NCBI GenBank assembly: GCA_012184525.1 | Contig: WOFQ01000123.1 | Coordinates: forward strand, 1 to 39,533 | Reading direction: 5' to 3' | Length of the DNA: 39,533 bases | DNA from: Xenoacremonium recifei | Lineage: Eukaryota; Ascomycota; Sordariomycetes; Hypocreales; Nectriaceae | Part shown: positions 20,506-30,647 of the stretch, piece by piece | How the letters are laid out: every line of letters starts with the position of its first letter | How positions within the stretch are numbered: position 1 is the stretch's first letter | Notes under the pieces: model-generated | What the model was told of the DNA's origin: nothing | Databases searched by the model: none | What the model saw: the letters and a program-made list of their open reading frames with translations, nothing else | Made by a program: the position numbers and the translations under genes

Positions 20506-20830
20506 TTGGGATATTTTATGGAAACGATTATAGAGGATCAGTCCACGAAAAGTTGACATGATATGGGCATTTTCACGGGATTATGGCGGCGGGCGGCCAT
20601 TCACGAACGATGGTAATGCATGATAAGACGCCGCTTTGATGCATTCGCGAGCGTCTCCATAGAGAGGCTCTATGCATCCTCAACGAAAATAGGTTATGCC
20701 TTCGCGATAGACTGTGGATTTCTTTGGGTTTGAAACTTTCATAGGCTTGATTAGAATGGAATTATAAGAGGTTCAAGTCAAGCTTGAAACCGCACTCATC
20801 ATGTCTGGGTGAATTACTTGCTTAGTGCAA
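20506..20830. other. Convergent intergenic region
   Basis: This 325-bp region lies between the 3' ends of ARB1 and the short-chain dehydrogenase. A hairpin-capable pair occurs around GAGCGTCTCC...GAGAGGCTC near 20650. No gene is seen. Confidence 0.4.
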
Positions 20831-21814
20831 TCAAGATGTAACTGAGCCTCCGTCTATCTTCAACGCTCCGCCGGTGAGCAGCTGTGCATCTTTACTTGCT
20901 AGATAGCAAACCACTGCGGCCACATCCTCGACATTCGACCACCTGCCCAATGGCACTCTCTCCAGCATCGATTTGCGTTCTTCTTCGGGCCAGGTTGCCA
21001 TGAACATGGGAGTATTGACTCCGCTTGGATGGATCGTATTGACTCTGATGCCGTACTTGCCCAGTTCAGCAGCAGCCGTGAGACATAGACCTCGAAGGGC
21101 GAACTTGGCCATCGAATAGGCTGTTAGGCCAGGAGTCGCACGCAATCCAGAAGCCGAGGAGGCCAAGATGATGCTGCCAGGGTTGCCCAGATCGCGCATT
21201 GCTCTACCACAGTGCTTGACTCCTAAAAAGGCTAAGAGAAACATTAAGCTACTGATTGACAGTCTGATTTGACATTTGAAGTTCAGAAGGAATGGGAAAG
21301 CTAAATGCCACCTCAATTGAGTTATCACAGCACGGTTATTGGTGTAAAGATGAGGGACAAGTGTTTGGGAACACTCGGTCACCAAGGTGTAGTGAGCGGG
21401 GCTTCACTTACAAGATCGACAGTTAACTTCCATGACCAAGTCATATTGTTCGACAGAAGTCTCCAAAATACTAGTGGTCGAGTATGAAAGCCCGGCGCTG
21501 AGGAACACAGCGTCTAATCTCCCAAAGTGTTTGACTGTCTGATCCACAAAGCTCTTAACATCAGGTTCTGATGTCACATCGGCCTGTATATAAAGCATTG
21601 CATCGACACCTTCAGGGTTAACTGATGAGAGCAATCCTCGAGCTGACTCAAGCCTCGTCTTGTCCTTATCGACCAATGTCACCTTGGCCCCTTCTTGGAG
21701 GAATCTTCGGACAGTCTCCAGGCCGATATTACCTGCGGCGCCCGTAACGATGACAACCTGATCCTTGAACCTATCGGGGATAGGTGATGGGGCAGGAAAG
21801 GGCAGTGAGGTCAT
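20831..21814 (-). CDS. Short-chain dehydrogenase/reductase (classical, NAD-type)
   Basis: Exons 21814-21412 and 21231-20831 encode 267 aa, the usual length of a classical SDR. Visible motifs are TGAAGNIG (24-31, cofactor loop), Asp49 at the end of beta-2 (favouring NAD(H) over NADP(H)), SAG (106-108), Asn131 (VNCR), catalytic Ser160, and the YSMAK pair Tyr173/Lys177. The C-terminus (LTGGALKIDGG) is typical of 3-oxoacyl-ACP reductase/sorbose-reductase-like SDRs. The substrate cannot be deduced. The intron (21232-21411) is 180 nt, much longer than the others here, but it gives the expected NCRS-SFLGVKH junction. The gene is divergent from an MFS transporter 833 bp away, suggesting shared regulation for uptake and oxidation of a small molecule (inference). 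Confidence 0.9.
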
Positions 21815-22647
21815 GATGATGCACTGGTATGCCTCTTTGTGAAATGTGTGTTTTTGACAGAGAGATCTGTTTGACGCAGACAGGAAATACAACAGACAGC
21901 GACATTTAGGTCATTTCAGGCGCTTGCCGCTGGCTGTACCGATTCGTTGACTACTCAACGGAGTGGTGTATATATTTGGCGCAACTCCTCTTCGAAACCT
22001 GATCAAATACAGATACGGGCTGGATTTTGGTAAACGTCAATCAGAGTTAGGTCTCTTGTTGAGACTCGCTTGGAGCCAAGTCAGCCGTAGCCTTCTACAG
22101 GGTCCACCATAGGCGTGATGGGCCGACCGTAACCGGGACAGCCATAGCCTTGCTTCCCGTAACCACAAAAACGAAGAATTGACATACTCTATGTTGATAT
22201 CATTGGCAGTTTTACGAGCAGCGCCGATTATTCCCTAGTCTAGCTTCCCCACGGGGTATGGCAGAGTTGTGCAGACATATTGGGTTGCAACGTTAGTTTG
22301 GCACAAAGGATCCAAGTCCGCGAAGCTAGGCTATTATAAGTCTGAGTTCGCAAGACTAGAAGCTCGATGATTGACTGTTGGCAGGTTCCAATCCTTCCTG
22401 CGATTTCTCGAGAGCTAAGCGATGCCTGCAAACTCTAGGACAGCGCTCCTGTTCTCGCCGAGAGCAAGTTGGTGCACTCCGCGGCACTGGGTATAAGATT
22501 CAGCCTACGTGCCGTATGAGGGATCTTCGAGATCTTAGTCTTCACTGACTAGTAAATTTAGAACCTAACTGGGACTGAGTCACATAATTTTTCCACTGGA
22601 GTTCATGAAGCCCGAATTCTGGGTGATTACCCCTGGTGACCTACACG
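21815..22647. promoter_or_regulatory. Divergent promoter region of the SDR and MFS genes
   Basis: This 833-bp region separates the ATGs of two head-to-head genes and should hold both promoters. Two similar words, AGCCGTAGCCTTC (22083) and AGCCATAGCCTTG (22132), lie about 49 bases apart. TATATATTT at about 21969 is TATA-like, suitably placed for the minus-strand gene. No gene is seen. Confidence 0.4.
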
Positions 22648-24139
22648 ATGCAACATCAAGTCGACACTCACGATCTGAAGACTTTGCAAGGAGCACAGAT
22701 CATCCAAGATGAAGGCTACATCGATGGCATAACCACGAAGGAGATCCAGCAGAACCTTCGAAGGTCGCGCCAGAATGGCCACATTCCAACTACCGCGGAG
22801 GAGAAAACTGAGCACAGAGCCTTGAACCGGAAGCTCGAAATGTTTGTCTTGGCCTTCTGTGCTTTGATATACATCTTCAACGGCTTGGATCGAAGCAACA
22901 ACTCTCAACTGCTATTGGCAAGAAGGTTGGGCAGACAAGATGGCTGGGCATCATCGGAGTGGGTTGGGGTGCGTTGACCATCGGGCATGCCTTCATCAAG
23001 ACCGAGGGGCAAATGGTTGCTCTACGTCTGCTTCTCGGCGTGCTCGAAACTGGCATGTACCCAACGGTCGTTTCCTACCTTTCGACGTTTTATCCTCGCT
23101 ATGACATGGCCTTTAGAGTAGCCCTCTTCTACGGTAGCTACGCTTGCGCGACTGCGTTTGGCGGTCTGATTGCCTATGGATGCTTTCAGATCAAGGGCTC
23201 TCTCCACGGCTGGCAATATCTCTTCATCATAGAGGGCGCAGGGTCGATCATTGTTGCCATTGCCACACCATTCTGGCTCCCGGCAGATCCTGCAAGCGCC
23301 TGGTTCCTTAGTGAGACAGAGCGCAACTTTGCAGAGAATCGCATGACCATTGATGCAGAAGCAAACCTCGGTTCTACGCACAAAGTCACTAGGCGAGACA
23401 TCAAAGAGGCAATCCTGGATTGGAAGCTTTGGCTGATGACACCGGCCAACATCCTCCAAGGCATATCGCCCATGGGCCTCACCATCTTCTTCCCGATCGT
23501 GATCAAGGTAAGAACAAAATCTTGAGCAAGGGACACTCGATCAAGGCTGATGGCAAATAGGGACTGGGATTCTCTGGGCCTAACGCAAACTTGATGACTG
23601 TCCCCCCTTACGTTGTCGCCACGATCTGTGTCCTCTGCGTCGCGTACGTCTCGGATCACTACAAAACCCGTATGTGGCCCATCCTAGGCGGGCTTATTCT
23701 CGTCATGGTCGGCCTCGCCATAACAATTGCACTGCCTCTGGACAACGTTGGGGGCCGATACGCAGGTCTCGTGATTCTCGTTGCCGGTAGCTTCATACCT
23801 TCTCCCCTGGAGGTGGCCTGGCTCTCCGGAAACACTCCCGAGCCAGGCAAACGAACTGTGGTGCTAGGAATTAATGGCTGGGGCAACATTTCGGGTGTGA
23901 TTGGCAGCCAGATATTCCTTGTTAAATACGGACCTACGTATCGTATCCCACTCGCAATTACGCTTGGCTTAGCTGGACTGTCACTCACCTTGTTCGCCAC
24001 GAACGGGGTCGTGCTGCGGTTTGTGAACCAGTGGAAGGCGAAGAAGATTGCGGCAATGACTCTAGAGGAGATCGAAGAGGAAAACACCAATGATCTTAGG
24101 TATGGGGATAAGAAGTATACATTCATCTATGGATGGTAA
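22648..24139 (+). pseudogene. MFS transporter (Dal5/anion:cation symporter family), broken by an internal deletion
   Basis: The N-terminal part (22648-22899, 84 codons) ends in TM1 and the family motif NGLDRSN. At about 22900 the homologous reading jumps to another frame. That frame runs LSTAIGKKVGQTRWLG and on through the transporter (about 22902-23507). A 53-nt intron (23508-23560) follows, then exon 23561-24139 ending in GDKKYTFIYGW. Family members have a loop and TM2 between DRSN and the GKKVGQTRW segment; I estimate 35-40 residues are missing. The deletion also shifts frame, so translation from the natural ATG would stop early. The remaining parts are undamaged (STFYPRYD, HGWQYLFIIEG, NTPEPGKRT, GINGWGN). 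Dal5-type transporters import organic anions such as allantoate or vitamins. The break is either a recent mutation or an assembly error. Confidence 0.8.
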
Positions 24140-24503
24140 CGCGGGGACACCGGCCAGGACCGGGTTCTGGCCTAGAAGGCAATCCAGATGCGTCTGGACT
24201 CCTGAAGCAAGCAGATACCGTCGCATCATTGTGCCTCGGGAATCGAAGTTGCATTTCGTACTCTTCGTATTGTATTGTTAATCTCGTGAGGAGAGGAGAA
24301 CAAGAATGTCAAGCTTGGTCCCCGCTCTGCTGGCCCGCTTACCAGAGATCGTAGCGGGACTACTCTTACACCAGGATGCCTGATTTCAACTAGCGAGATG
24401 AAGCCACCCGTAATGTAAAGAAGGGGCATCACAGGATGTGAAATAAATCCCTTGACGATCCGACATTTTGTCTTTATGATCCGCATACCCTCAACATTCT
24501 GTC
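24140..24503. other. Region between MFS gene and 5S genes
   Basis: This 364-bp stretch is the 3' untranslated region of the transporter and the flank of the 5S genes. I see no gene in it. Confidence 0.4.
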
Positions 24504-24622
24504 ACATACGACCATAGCCCTTATAGAATACGGGATCCCGTCTGCTCTCCCATAGTCAAACTGAGGAGCGCCGGACTAGTAGTTGAGTCGGTGACGATCA
24601 GCGAATCCCCGGTGTTGTATGT
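24504..24622 (+). rRNA. 5S ribosomal RNA, copy 1
   Basis: The 119-base gene begins ACATACGACCAT and ends GTGTTGTATGT; the two ends pair as helix I. The interior shows GGGATCCCGTC, CTCTCCCATAGTCAA, TAGTAGTT and CGGTGACGATCAGCGAAT, typical of Neurospora-like 5S rRNA. A seven-T run (24622-24628) follows directly as a Pol III terminator. It differs from copy 2 at about 14 positions, 11 of them transitions. Hand folding suggests helix II is still pairable in a shifted register. It could be functional or a decaying copy. Confidence 0.85.
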
Positions 24623-24628
24623 TTTTTT
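24622..24628 (+). terminator. Pol III T-run after 5S copy 1
   Basis: Seven T's immediately follow the 5S 3' end, the standard RNA polymerase III stop signal. Confidence 0.75.
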
Positions 24629-24686
24629 GCCATTTCTTTCCCTTGGAAAGTACGTCGATATCAGCTGGCTTGTTGCCACAGCTTGT

Positions 24687-24805
24687 ACATACGACCAAAG
24701 CTCCTAGAAAATACGGGATCCCGTCCGCTCTCCCATAGTCAAACTAGGAAGCGCTGGATTAGTAGTTGGGTCGGTGACGACCAGCGAATACCCGGTGTTG
24801 TATGT
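24687..24805 (+). rRNA. 5S ribosomal RNA, copy 2
   Basis: This 119-base gene is in the same orientation as copy 1 and starts 183 bases after it. It begins ACATACGACCAA and ends GTGTTGTATGT. The consensus-like internal control region reads TAGTAGTTGGGTCGGTGACG followed by ACCAGCGAAT. Helix II (GCTCCTAG with CTAGGAAGC) pairs well with one bulged A. It is followed by a nine-T run. It is closer than copy 1 to the Neurospora-type 5S sequence I know. Confidence 0.9.
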
Positions 24806-24807
24806 AA

Positions 24808-24816
24808 TTTTTTTTT
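24808..24816 (+). terminator. Pol III T-run after 5S copy 2
   Basis: Nine T's begin three bases after the 5S 3' end. A second T run lies a few bases further on and could act as a backup stop. Confidence 0.75.
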
Positions 24817-25361
24817 GCCCTTTTTTGCAACTCATCGTGGACGTTCGCGTGTCTTATATAGTTGCAGGTCTTCAGCCGCTGTTTGTGGCTTTGCTTTTTT
24901 GCTTCATCCCTGTCGTTGGCCTGTTTTGGCGGCCTAGTGGCTGCACCTTCGGACCAATGGACAGCCATAAACCCCTGAATCAGGCATGCATTCAAGCGGC
25001 ACAGCAAGTGAAGTGAAACTACTCTGTAAAGAGGAGGGCCAGTGCTGGAACAAATCCTCCTGCGTTGCTTTAAGGATCAGTTGTAGCCTTGTACGGTGAA
25101 GGTGGACACCAGCGTGACAGCCACTGCGCCACTGACAAGCACAAGTAAGCAGCATAACAAAGAGAGGAATTAGGCATTCAAGATTAAAATATTTACCAGC
25201 AATGAATATTAATGTAGCTAGCAAGTAAAGCATCCGAAGACGGAGGTGAATGCCGCTGAAACTATTGGGACAGTGGCGGACGGATGGAGTGTTTAGTAGG
25301 CGAGCAACACTAAATCCACACTCTGGCGGGAAACAAGTGCAGTGTGGCTTATAAGTGAAGC
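24817..25361. other. Region between 5S genes and second SDR gene
   Basis: This 545-bp region includes the 3' flank of the minus-strand SDR gene. I see no further 5S copy, tRNA or gene. Confidence 0.4.
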
Positions 25362-26464
25362 CTAAAGAGAAATAGTACCAGTAACTCGAACGAATTCCTC
25401 CTCAACATGCGACCACACCTTCTTTGCTGTGCCGTCTTTCCTCAAGCTTTCTAGAAGCTGTTCGACCTTCGGTGACGCACTTTCAGCATCGTTGCTCACC
25501 GAGTATACACCACTGCCGCTCTTCCCGTCGGTCCCTCGCGCAACGAGGACGCCTCCCGACAGCGGAACGCCGGCTGCGGCACCAGCAGCGCCAGCCTCAT
25601 CTCGTTCCGGAAACCTGGCGCTTGTTGCGAGGAATGTTTGGAAATCTCCGACCTGGTCGAGTGGCGTCGCGAAAAGAGGCCCGACCAAAGGGTAGATGGC
25701 GTTCCAGATGCCCCTCAAGACGGCGACAGTCCGCCCTGGAACGTCATTTCCGATGTTGGTCTTGACGAACCCAGGATAGTTGTGGACAAAAGACACAGTG
25801 GGAGCTCTCTGCGCAACGGCTTCGAGCGCGAGGGTCGTGAGGGAGGTGAAGTGGCCGCGGCCGCGGGGGGACATCAAAGACAGGTGACGGCCCTGGAGGT
25901 CATTCGTATCGACAGCACCCTCTTTAGTACCTGCGAGAACGGTCACCACACGGCGCAACCCGGTTGCATTCTGCAGCAAAGGCAAGAAGTTGACGATGAA
26001 GCGGAAGCGGGCGTAGTAAGCCACGGCTGCAGGGTAAATGAGGCCCTCTTCGGTGTCTGCAACACATATAGTCAGCTCCCGAGTCTTTCACTGCCATGCC
26101 GAACGCGCTCACCCATCCCAGACAACAATGTACCCTGGCTCAAGAATACAAGGTTGATGGCCGTCTCCTTCGCCTTGATCTCGCGGCAGACATCGTCGAC
26201 GTTGCGCAGCAGACTGACATCTGCACTGATGTAGATGTATTCACCGCGCGGATTCAGCGTTTGCAACTCAGCGCGGATTCGATCACCAGACGCCTTGGAC
26301 CGCCCGACAAAGTAGATGCGCGGCTCGACAGCATTCGTGGCAAACGCCTTCAGCGCGGCCTCGCCGATGCCACTGGTAGCGCCGGCGAAGAACGCGACCA
26401 GACCGGGCTTGAGCGCCGTCGCGATCTTGGAGTTGGAAGCCCGAATGTCTTTGAGTCCCACCAT
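25362..26464 (-). CDS. Atypical short-chain dehydrogenase-like protein
   Basis: Exons 26464-26113 and 26056-25362, with a 56-nt intron (GTGAGC..GCAG), encode 348 aa, longer than a classical SDR. A Rossmann cofactor loop AGATSGIGEA (27-36) and a second-strand YFVGRS (51-56, with Arg55 suggesting NADP(H)) are present, as is SQG (109-111) in place of NAG. The usual catalytic YxxxK is not seen. After the RVVTVLAG strand, the equivalent helix reads HFTSLTTLALEAVAQ, followed by FVHNYPGFVKT. This matches a fungal SDR subgroup that lacks the Tyr-Lys pair, some members of which occur in secondary-metabolite clusters. The C-terminal 90 residues (Ala/Gly-rich, then a helix-rich end) are extra. It may be a non-catalytic or unusual reductase. 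Confidence 0.85.
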
Positions 26465-27070
26465 TGTCGCTTGGTGATGTGTGCGGAAGAAAGGCGCAGA
26501 TGGACTCGCAATGTTCTCAAAGCGATGGTTGGGAATTCCCCAAAACAGGACTTCGGAGTCCGATTTGCCTGTGTAGACGGCATAGCCTATGCGCGACGGG
26601 CTGAAGTTAGCCCGATCTTGACACCACACAGTCAAGTTGGTCCGACTTCCGTAAAGCAAGAGAATTGCACTGTATGAGTGCAAACTGTGAATAAAACTGT
26701 CAATTTAGATAAGTCAGATGGTTTTCTAGCGGATTTACAAGTGGTTTTCATCGTCAGCGGGAGAGTCCTCCACCCAGACCCATGAACCGTCAGCACTGGA
26801 TCGGCGCAGGGTGTAAGTGAAGATGGGAGGGCCAACGACATTCGAAAGAGTCAAATCATCAAGGTTGAATCGGTATATTTTCCGCCATGGCACTTCCCAG
26901 AATGTATGAAACCTTGAAAGATCATCATGACGTTTATATAAAGAGCCACGCTGTCCAGATCAGCCTCTTCGACCTTTAAATTCTCAACTTTGTGCCAGGC
27001 AATCCTCCACAATCATCGCAGCATCCATCTGGCTCTCGCTTGATGATTCCATCATCAACTTCTTTCCATC
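26465..27070. promoter_or_regulatory. Divergent promoter region of the atypical SDR and F-box genes
   Basis: This 606-bp region lies between head-to-head genes. TATATAAAG at 26934-26942 on the plus strand is a good TATA candidate for the F-box gene (about 130 bases before its ATG). No gene is seen. Confidence 0.4.
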
Positions 27071-28638
27071 ATGTTGACCCGGCGTCGCACTGCCTCGCGC
27101 CATGGAATGACGCTTCGCTCGGCATCAAGACCAATTCACTGGAACCTACTCTCTCCGGATATACGCTACATGATCCTCCAGACAATTACCCAGCAGAAAC
27201 ATCCTGGTTGGGCTTCCCTGGCAGCTGTCTGTAAAGAATGGCAGCTGGTGATAGAGAAGAGCAACTTCCGTCGGTTGAAGCTGGGGGCATCGTGCCTCGA
27301 GGATTTTGGGCGCATGGTCGTCCGCCAGAGGCTACTCGTTCGACACATTTGGCTCGACGTTGAGCTGCAAACGTATACCTGCCTACACTGCAACCAAATG
27401 GAGGGAATCAGGTACCAACAGCGCAACTCCCGGATCTTCACTGACGCGGTCTATAAGTTGCTCTCCATTCTCAGCAGCTGGAAGTCACCGCAGGGTCTGA
27501 CGCTGGAGCTGAATGCTCATTCTCTCAGCGACTCGGATCACTGGTTCAAGAATTATTACTTCGCCTCCGATGAGCAAGACTATGCGAATTCCGGTCCCAA
27601 AAAGCCCAGTGGACTCCAACCACATGATCCAGAGCATAACTGGGTGAATGGTCAACTGGTCAGGGCGCCTCCTATTCGCGCCGTGTTCCGGCTTTTCGGA
27701 GGGAATCTTCTGGGATTCAAGACCAACAAGCTCCCCCAAGTTGAAGTAGTCTCACGTATCATTGTGCGCCGGCAGCTTCGCCGTCGAATTTGCCCTTACA
27801 GCCTTCGGATGATATGTAACAAACTTACATGCTTGGAAGACATCGTTTATGAGGCATGGCACGACAGCCTATTTTCTTGTGACACTGGTAAGTCTTGTGA
27901 TCTTTACATTGGTGATTTACTATTCCACAATCGAATACTAAAATCTACGGTGTAGATTATTTATTCTTGATCAAGAAAGGCCCTACTAATGTGACAAGTT
28001 TGAAGCGATTAATTATTTTTGAAGACTTCAACAACGTTACGACGGCAGTATCAAGTGTTATTTCAGCAATCCTGGGCCGGGAGATGGGCAAAGACCGCAT
28101 CTTAGATCCTAGATTGAAAGAATCCATTGCAGCCAGAAGTATTGACTTGGAAGAGCTTTCCGTATCCTACCTTATCAATGCCGAGGACTTCTTCCAAGAA
28201 TGCCGGCCGGCCTGGACTTGGCCACACCTGCAGTCTCTAGCTCTCACGTCAACAAAACTCTTACAACCTACGAAGCACCCTCGGGAAACGCAAGCCTTGC
28301 TCCGAAAGGTTGCTACTGTTGCTCTACGGATGCCCAAACTGCACACTCTCGTTATCTGGAGCGGGTTCAAGGACAATGCCTGCGCATTCATATATCAGAC
28401 GAAGGGGGGTAGGGCATCCATAACATGGCGCAGTACGTGGGATCTTGAACTGGGCCCTCGTTTGATTGAATTGTGGGAGAGTGTGGCCCTCAAGCAAGCA
28501 AGCGGATTCCAGGTCAACAAGGAAGTGATTGGAGATGTGATACGCTCCCATGGCGATGCCATCCATTTTCTAGACTTACCATGTCAGGTCGTCACCCCGT
28601 TATCTCTCTGGCAAATACGGATGGAATCAAACTGGTAA
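27071..28638 (+). CDS. Fungal F-box protein
   Basis: Exons 27071-27887 and 27956-28638, with a 68-nt intron (GTAAGT..GTAG), encode 499 aa. Residues 24-70 form an F-box-like segment: WNLLSPDIRYMILQTI, then WASLAAVCKEWQLVIEKSNFRRLKL. The body is leucine-rich and of the type seen in the large, fast-evolving fungal F-box families, with stretches such as LVRHIWLDVEL and CxxC (CLHC, residues 99-102). These proteins usually join Skp1 and cullin to recruit targets for ubiquitination. The target is unknown. Such genes vary widely between strains and are often in accessory regions. Confidence 0.8.
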
Positions 28639-29235
28639 TTTGGGTAGGAAGTCGACCGATATTGGAGAGTAAGATTGATTGGGTAGCTGGTGTTCTCATT
28701 GCACTCTGGGATATTAACCCAACTAGCCAACACATAAAGGTCTAGGTGACGAAATGCTGGTTGTCTTTCTCTATTTTTAATGGATCGTAGAGGGTGTTCA
28801 TTTGTCAACTCAGACGGGACCAATACTATTTAGGATTATCTTCGAGACAAAACTTGAGGCAAGATTTCATCTGGGTTCAACAACTGAGTACCTTCTTTTG
28901 TTCAATTAACATACGTTGTGAGACTTGTGGTATCGGAGTCGTACATGTACACACGGCTTAGGCGCAACGTGCGAGTCGAAAGCCATTCCGAACACGAACC
29001 GACGGCGCGAAATCCCGGGAAATGGCACATCCCTCCCACGAAACGCGGGGCTTCAGTCCACCAGCTGAAAAGTTGGCAATACCCATCAATCGTCTGATCA
29101 ATTGTACCAGGAATCCGAAATGAGTATAAAGCCGACACACCCAAGCGAGCAAGACTCAGCTCACAACCCCGCACCAAGTTTTCGATCTTAGCTAGCACAA
29201 TTCAACCGAATACTTATCACCAGAGGCCTTTATCG
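28639..29235. other. Region between F-box and GFA-domain genes
   Basis: This 597-bp region lies between two plus-strand genes and should hold the F-box terminator and GFA promoter. I see no gene. The ORFs on the minus strand are not convincing. Confidence 0.4.
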
Positions 29236-30309
29236 ATGGCATCGAAACTTGTCATATCATGTCTCTGCGGTAAGACCAGCCAGGAAGTCCAGCCTCGGGA
29301 AGCGCAAAACGGCTTATCGATCTGCCACTGCGATGCATGCCGTTACTCGAGCGGCGTTCTCTGCGCATCGTATTACCCCATCCACGAGCCCGTAAACTTA
29401 TCAGCAGCTCGCGAGTATAAGGCTACAGATGGGTCTACGAGGTACTTCTGCGAGAAATGCGGCTGTCAAATACTGCGCTGGACAGCAGATCACGGATGGG
29501 AGGCGGCAACTGGGGTGATCAAGGGCCCTTCTGATAAGGCGACGGCAGCTCAGACTCCGGCAAAGTATCAGAGGCATGAGGGTGTGGCAGAGACTGGAGA
29601 TGGAGGTCTTTCCGAATGGATTGTGACCGTTGACGGAATCAAACTCGATATCGACTCCAGTCCATCGCAGCCCTCTAACCTAGACGATTCAGAGACTCTC
29701 CCGGCAAGCTGTGATTGCGGAACGGTCAGGTTCCATTTGACACGCCCAGACGAAGCCAGCTCGGACATGTCATACAACTATCCGGACCTCATGGTCCCCT
29801 ATCACCTGAAGGAGGGCCCTCTGGTTGGCAATCCATCCAACGAGACGTGGTGGCTTCGCGACAAAAAGACCAAGTACCTCGCCGGCACATGCTCATGTCG
29901 ATCCTGTCGTCTTATCACAGGATTCGAGATCCAAACCTGGACATTCGTTCCCCGAACGAACATCTTCTTCCACATCAAGCGCGACGGATCCGAGGCTGTG
30001 GTACCGCTGGACTTCACGACACTGCCCTCTGGTATCATCCAGAGCTACGAGTCTTCCGACGGGGTACTCCGCGAGTTCTGCGTGAACTGCGGCGCGACTG
30101 TCTTCTGGCATAACGGAGGCCGGGCGGGTATCATCGACGTGAGTGCCGGACTTCTGAGGGCGTCTGAGGGGGCGAGGGCTGAGAATTGGCTGGAGTGGTG
30201 GACGGAGCGGGTGAGCTTCACCGAGGACACGGAGCTGGATCGATGGGGTGAAGAGGCTCGACGAGCGAGGGCGTTAATCTCAGGATTGGAGGCTGGTTTT
30301 GGGCAGTAG
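29236..30309 (+). CDS. Protein with two GFA (CENP-V-like) zinc-binding domains
   Basis: The gene is a single exon encoding 357 aa. Two copies of the Mss4-like GFA zinc fold are present. The first has Cys9/Cys11 (CLCG), Cys30/Cys32/Cys35 (CHCDAC) and Cys72/Cys75 (CEKC). The second has Cys159/Cys161 (CDCG), Cys219/Cys221/Cys224 (CSCRSC) and Cys282/Cys285 (CVNC). The family includes glutathione-dependent formaldehyde-activating enzymes and many uncharacterised fungal proteins. The substrate is not deducible, and enzyme activity is not assured for tandem members. The start is the first ATG after a leader and gives the normal distance to the first Cys pair. Confidence 0.9.
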   Translation: MASKLVISCLCGKTSQEVQPREAQNGLSICHCDACRYSSGVLCASYYPIHEPVNLSAAREYKATDGSTRYFCEKCGCQILRWTADHGWEAATGVIKGPSDKATAAQTPAKYQRHEGVAETGDGGLSEWIVTVDGIKLDIDSSPSQPSNLDDSETLPASCDCGTVRFHLTRPDEASSDMSYNYPDLMVPYHLKEGPLVGNPSNETWWLRDKKTKYLAGTCSCRSCRLITGFEIQTWTFVPRTNIFFHIKRDGSEAVVPLDFTTLPSGIIQSYESSDGVLREFCVNCGATVFWHNGGRAGIIDVSAGLLRASEGARAENWLEWWTERVSFTEDTELDRWGEEARRARALISGLEAGFGQ

Positions 30310-30647
30310 GTTGTGAGAGAGTTGGCTGTCTATGTACGGGAGAAGAGGGGTTAGGTTGATGAGGAGTTGTTTGACAGGTGGTTTGACGAGGTGATCACCC
30401 TGAACAGATGAAGGACGATACGGGATGTTCTTCGCCTGCGTTCATGCTCGATTCTCAAATGCGTTGAATACTTTGGCTGTCAAGACTAATATTCGCCTTG
30501 TCATATGTGTTGCACTGTATATACCCTAGGACGCCTCATCTAGCTTCTACCCACAAGTAGGTTTCATCACAATTCCAACTCCATGTCATGTTAACCGTCT
30601 TAAATGCGTCCGTCCGTATAATCCAAGTCACTTTTCCCAACGTTAAA
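30310..30647. other. Convergent intergenic region
   Basis: This 338-bp region lies between the 3' ends of the GFA gene and ELP3. No gene is seen. Confidence 0.4.

Noticed and set aside
22371..22440. tRNA-like T-loop word (GGTTCCAATCC)
   Set aside because: The T-loop consensus is not met and no acceptor stem or anticodon arm could be paired around it.
1476..26464. Secondary-metabolite gene cluster (adenylation enzyme, two SDRs, MFS transporter)
   Set aside because: The genes are spread over 25 kb with several housekeeping genes (ALB1, GAS-type, ARB1) between them; no PKS, NRPS, terpene synthase or pathway regulator is present.
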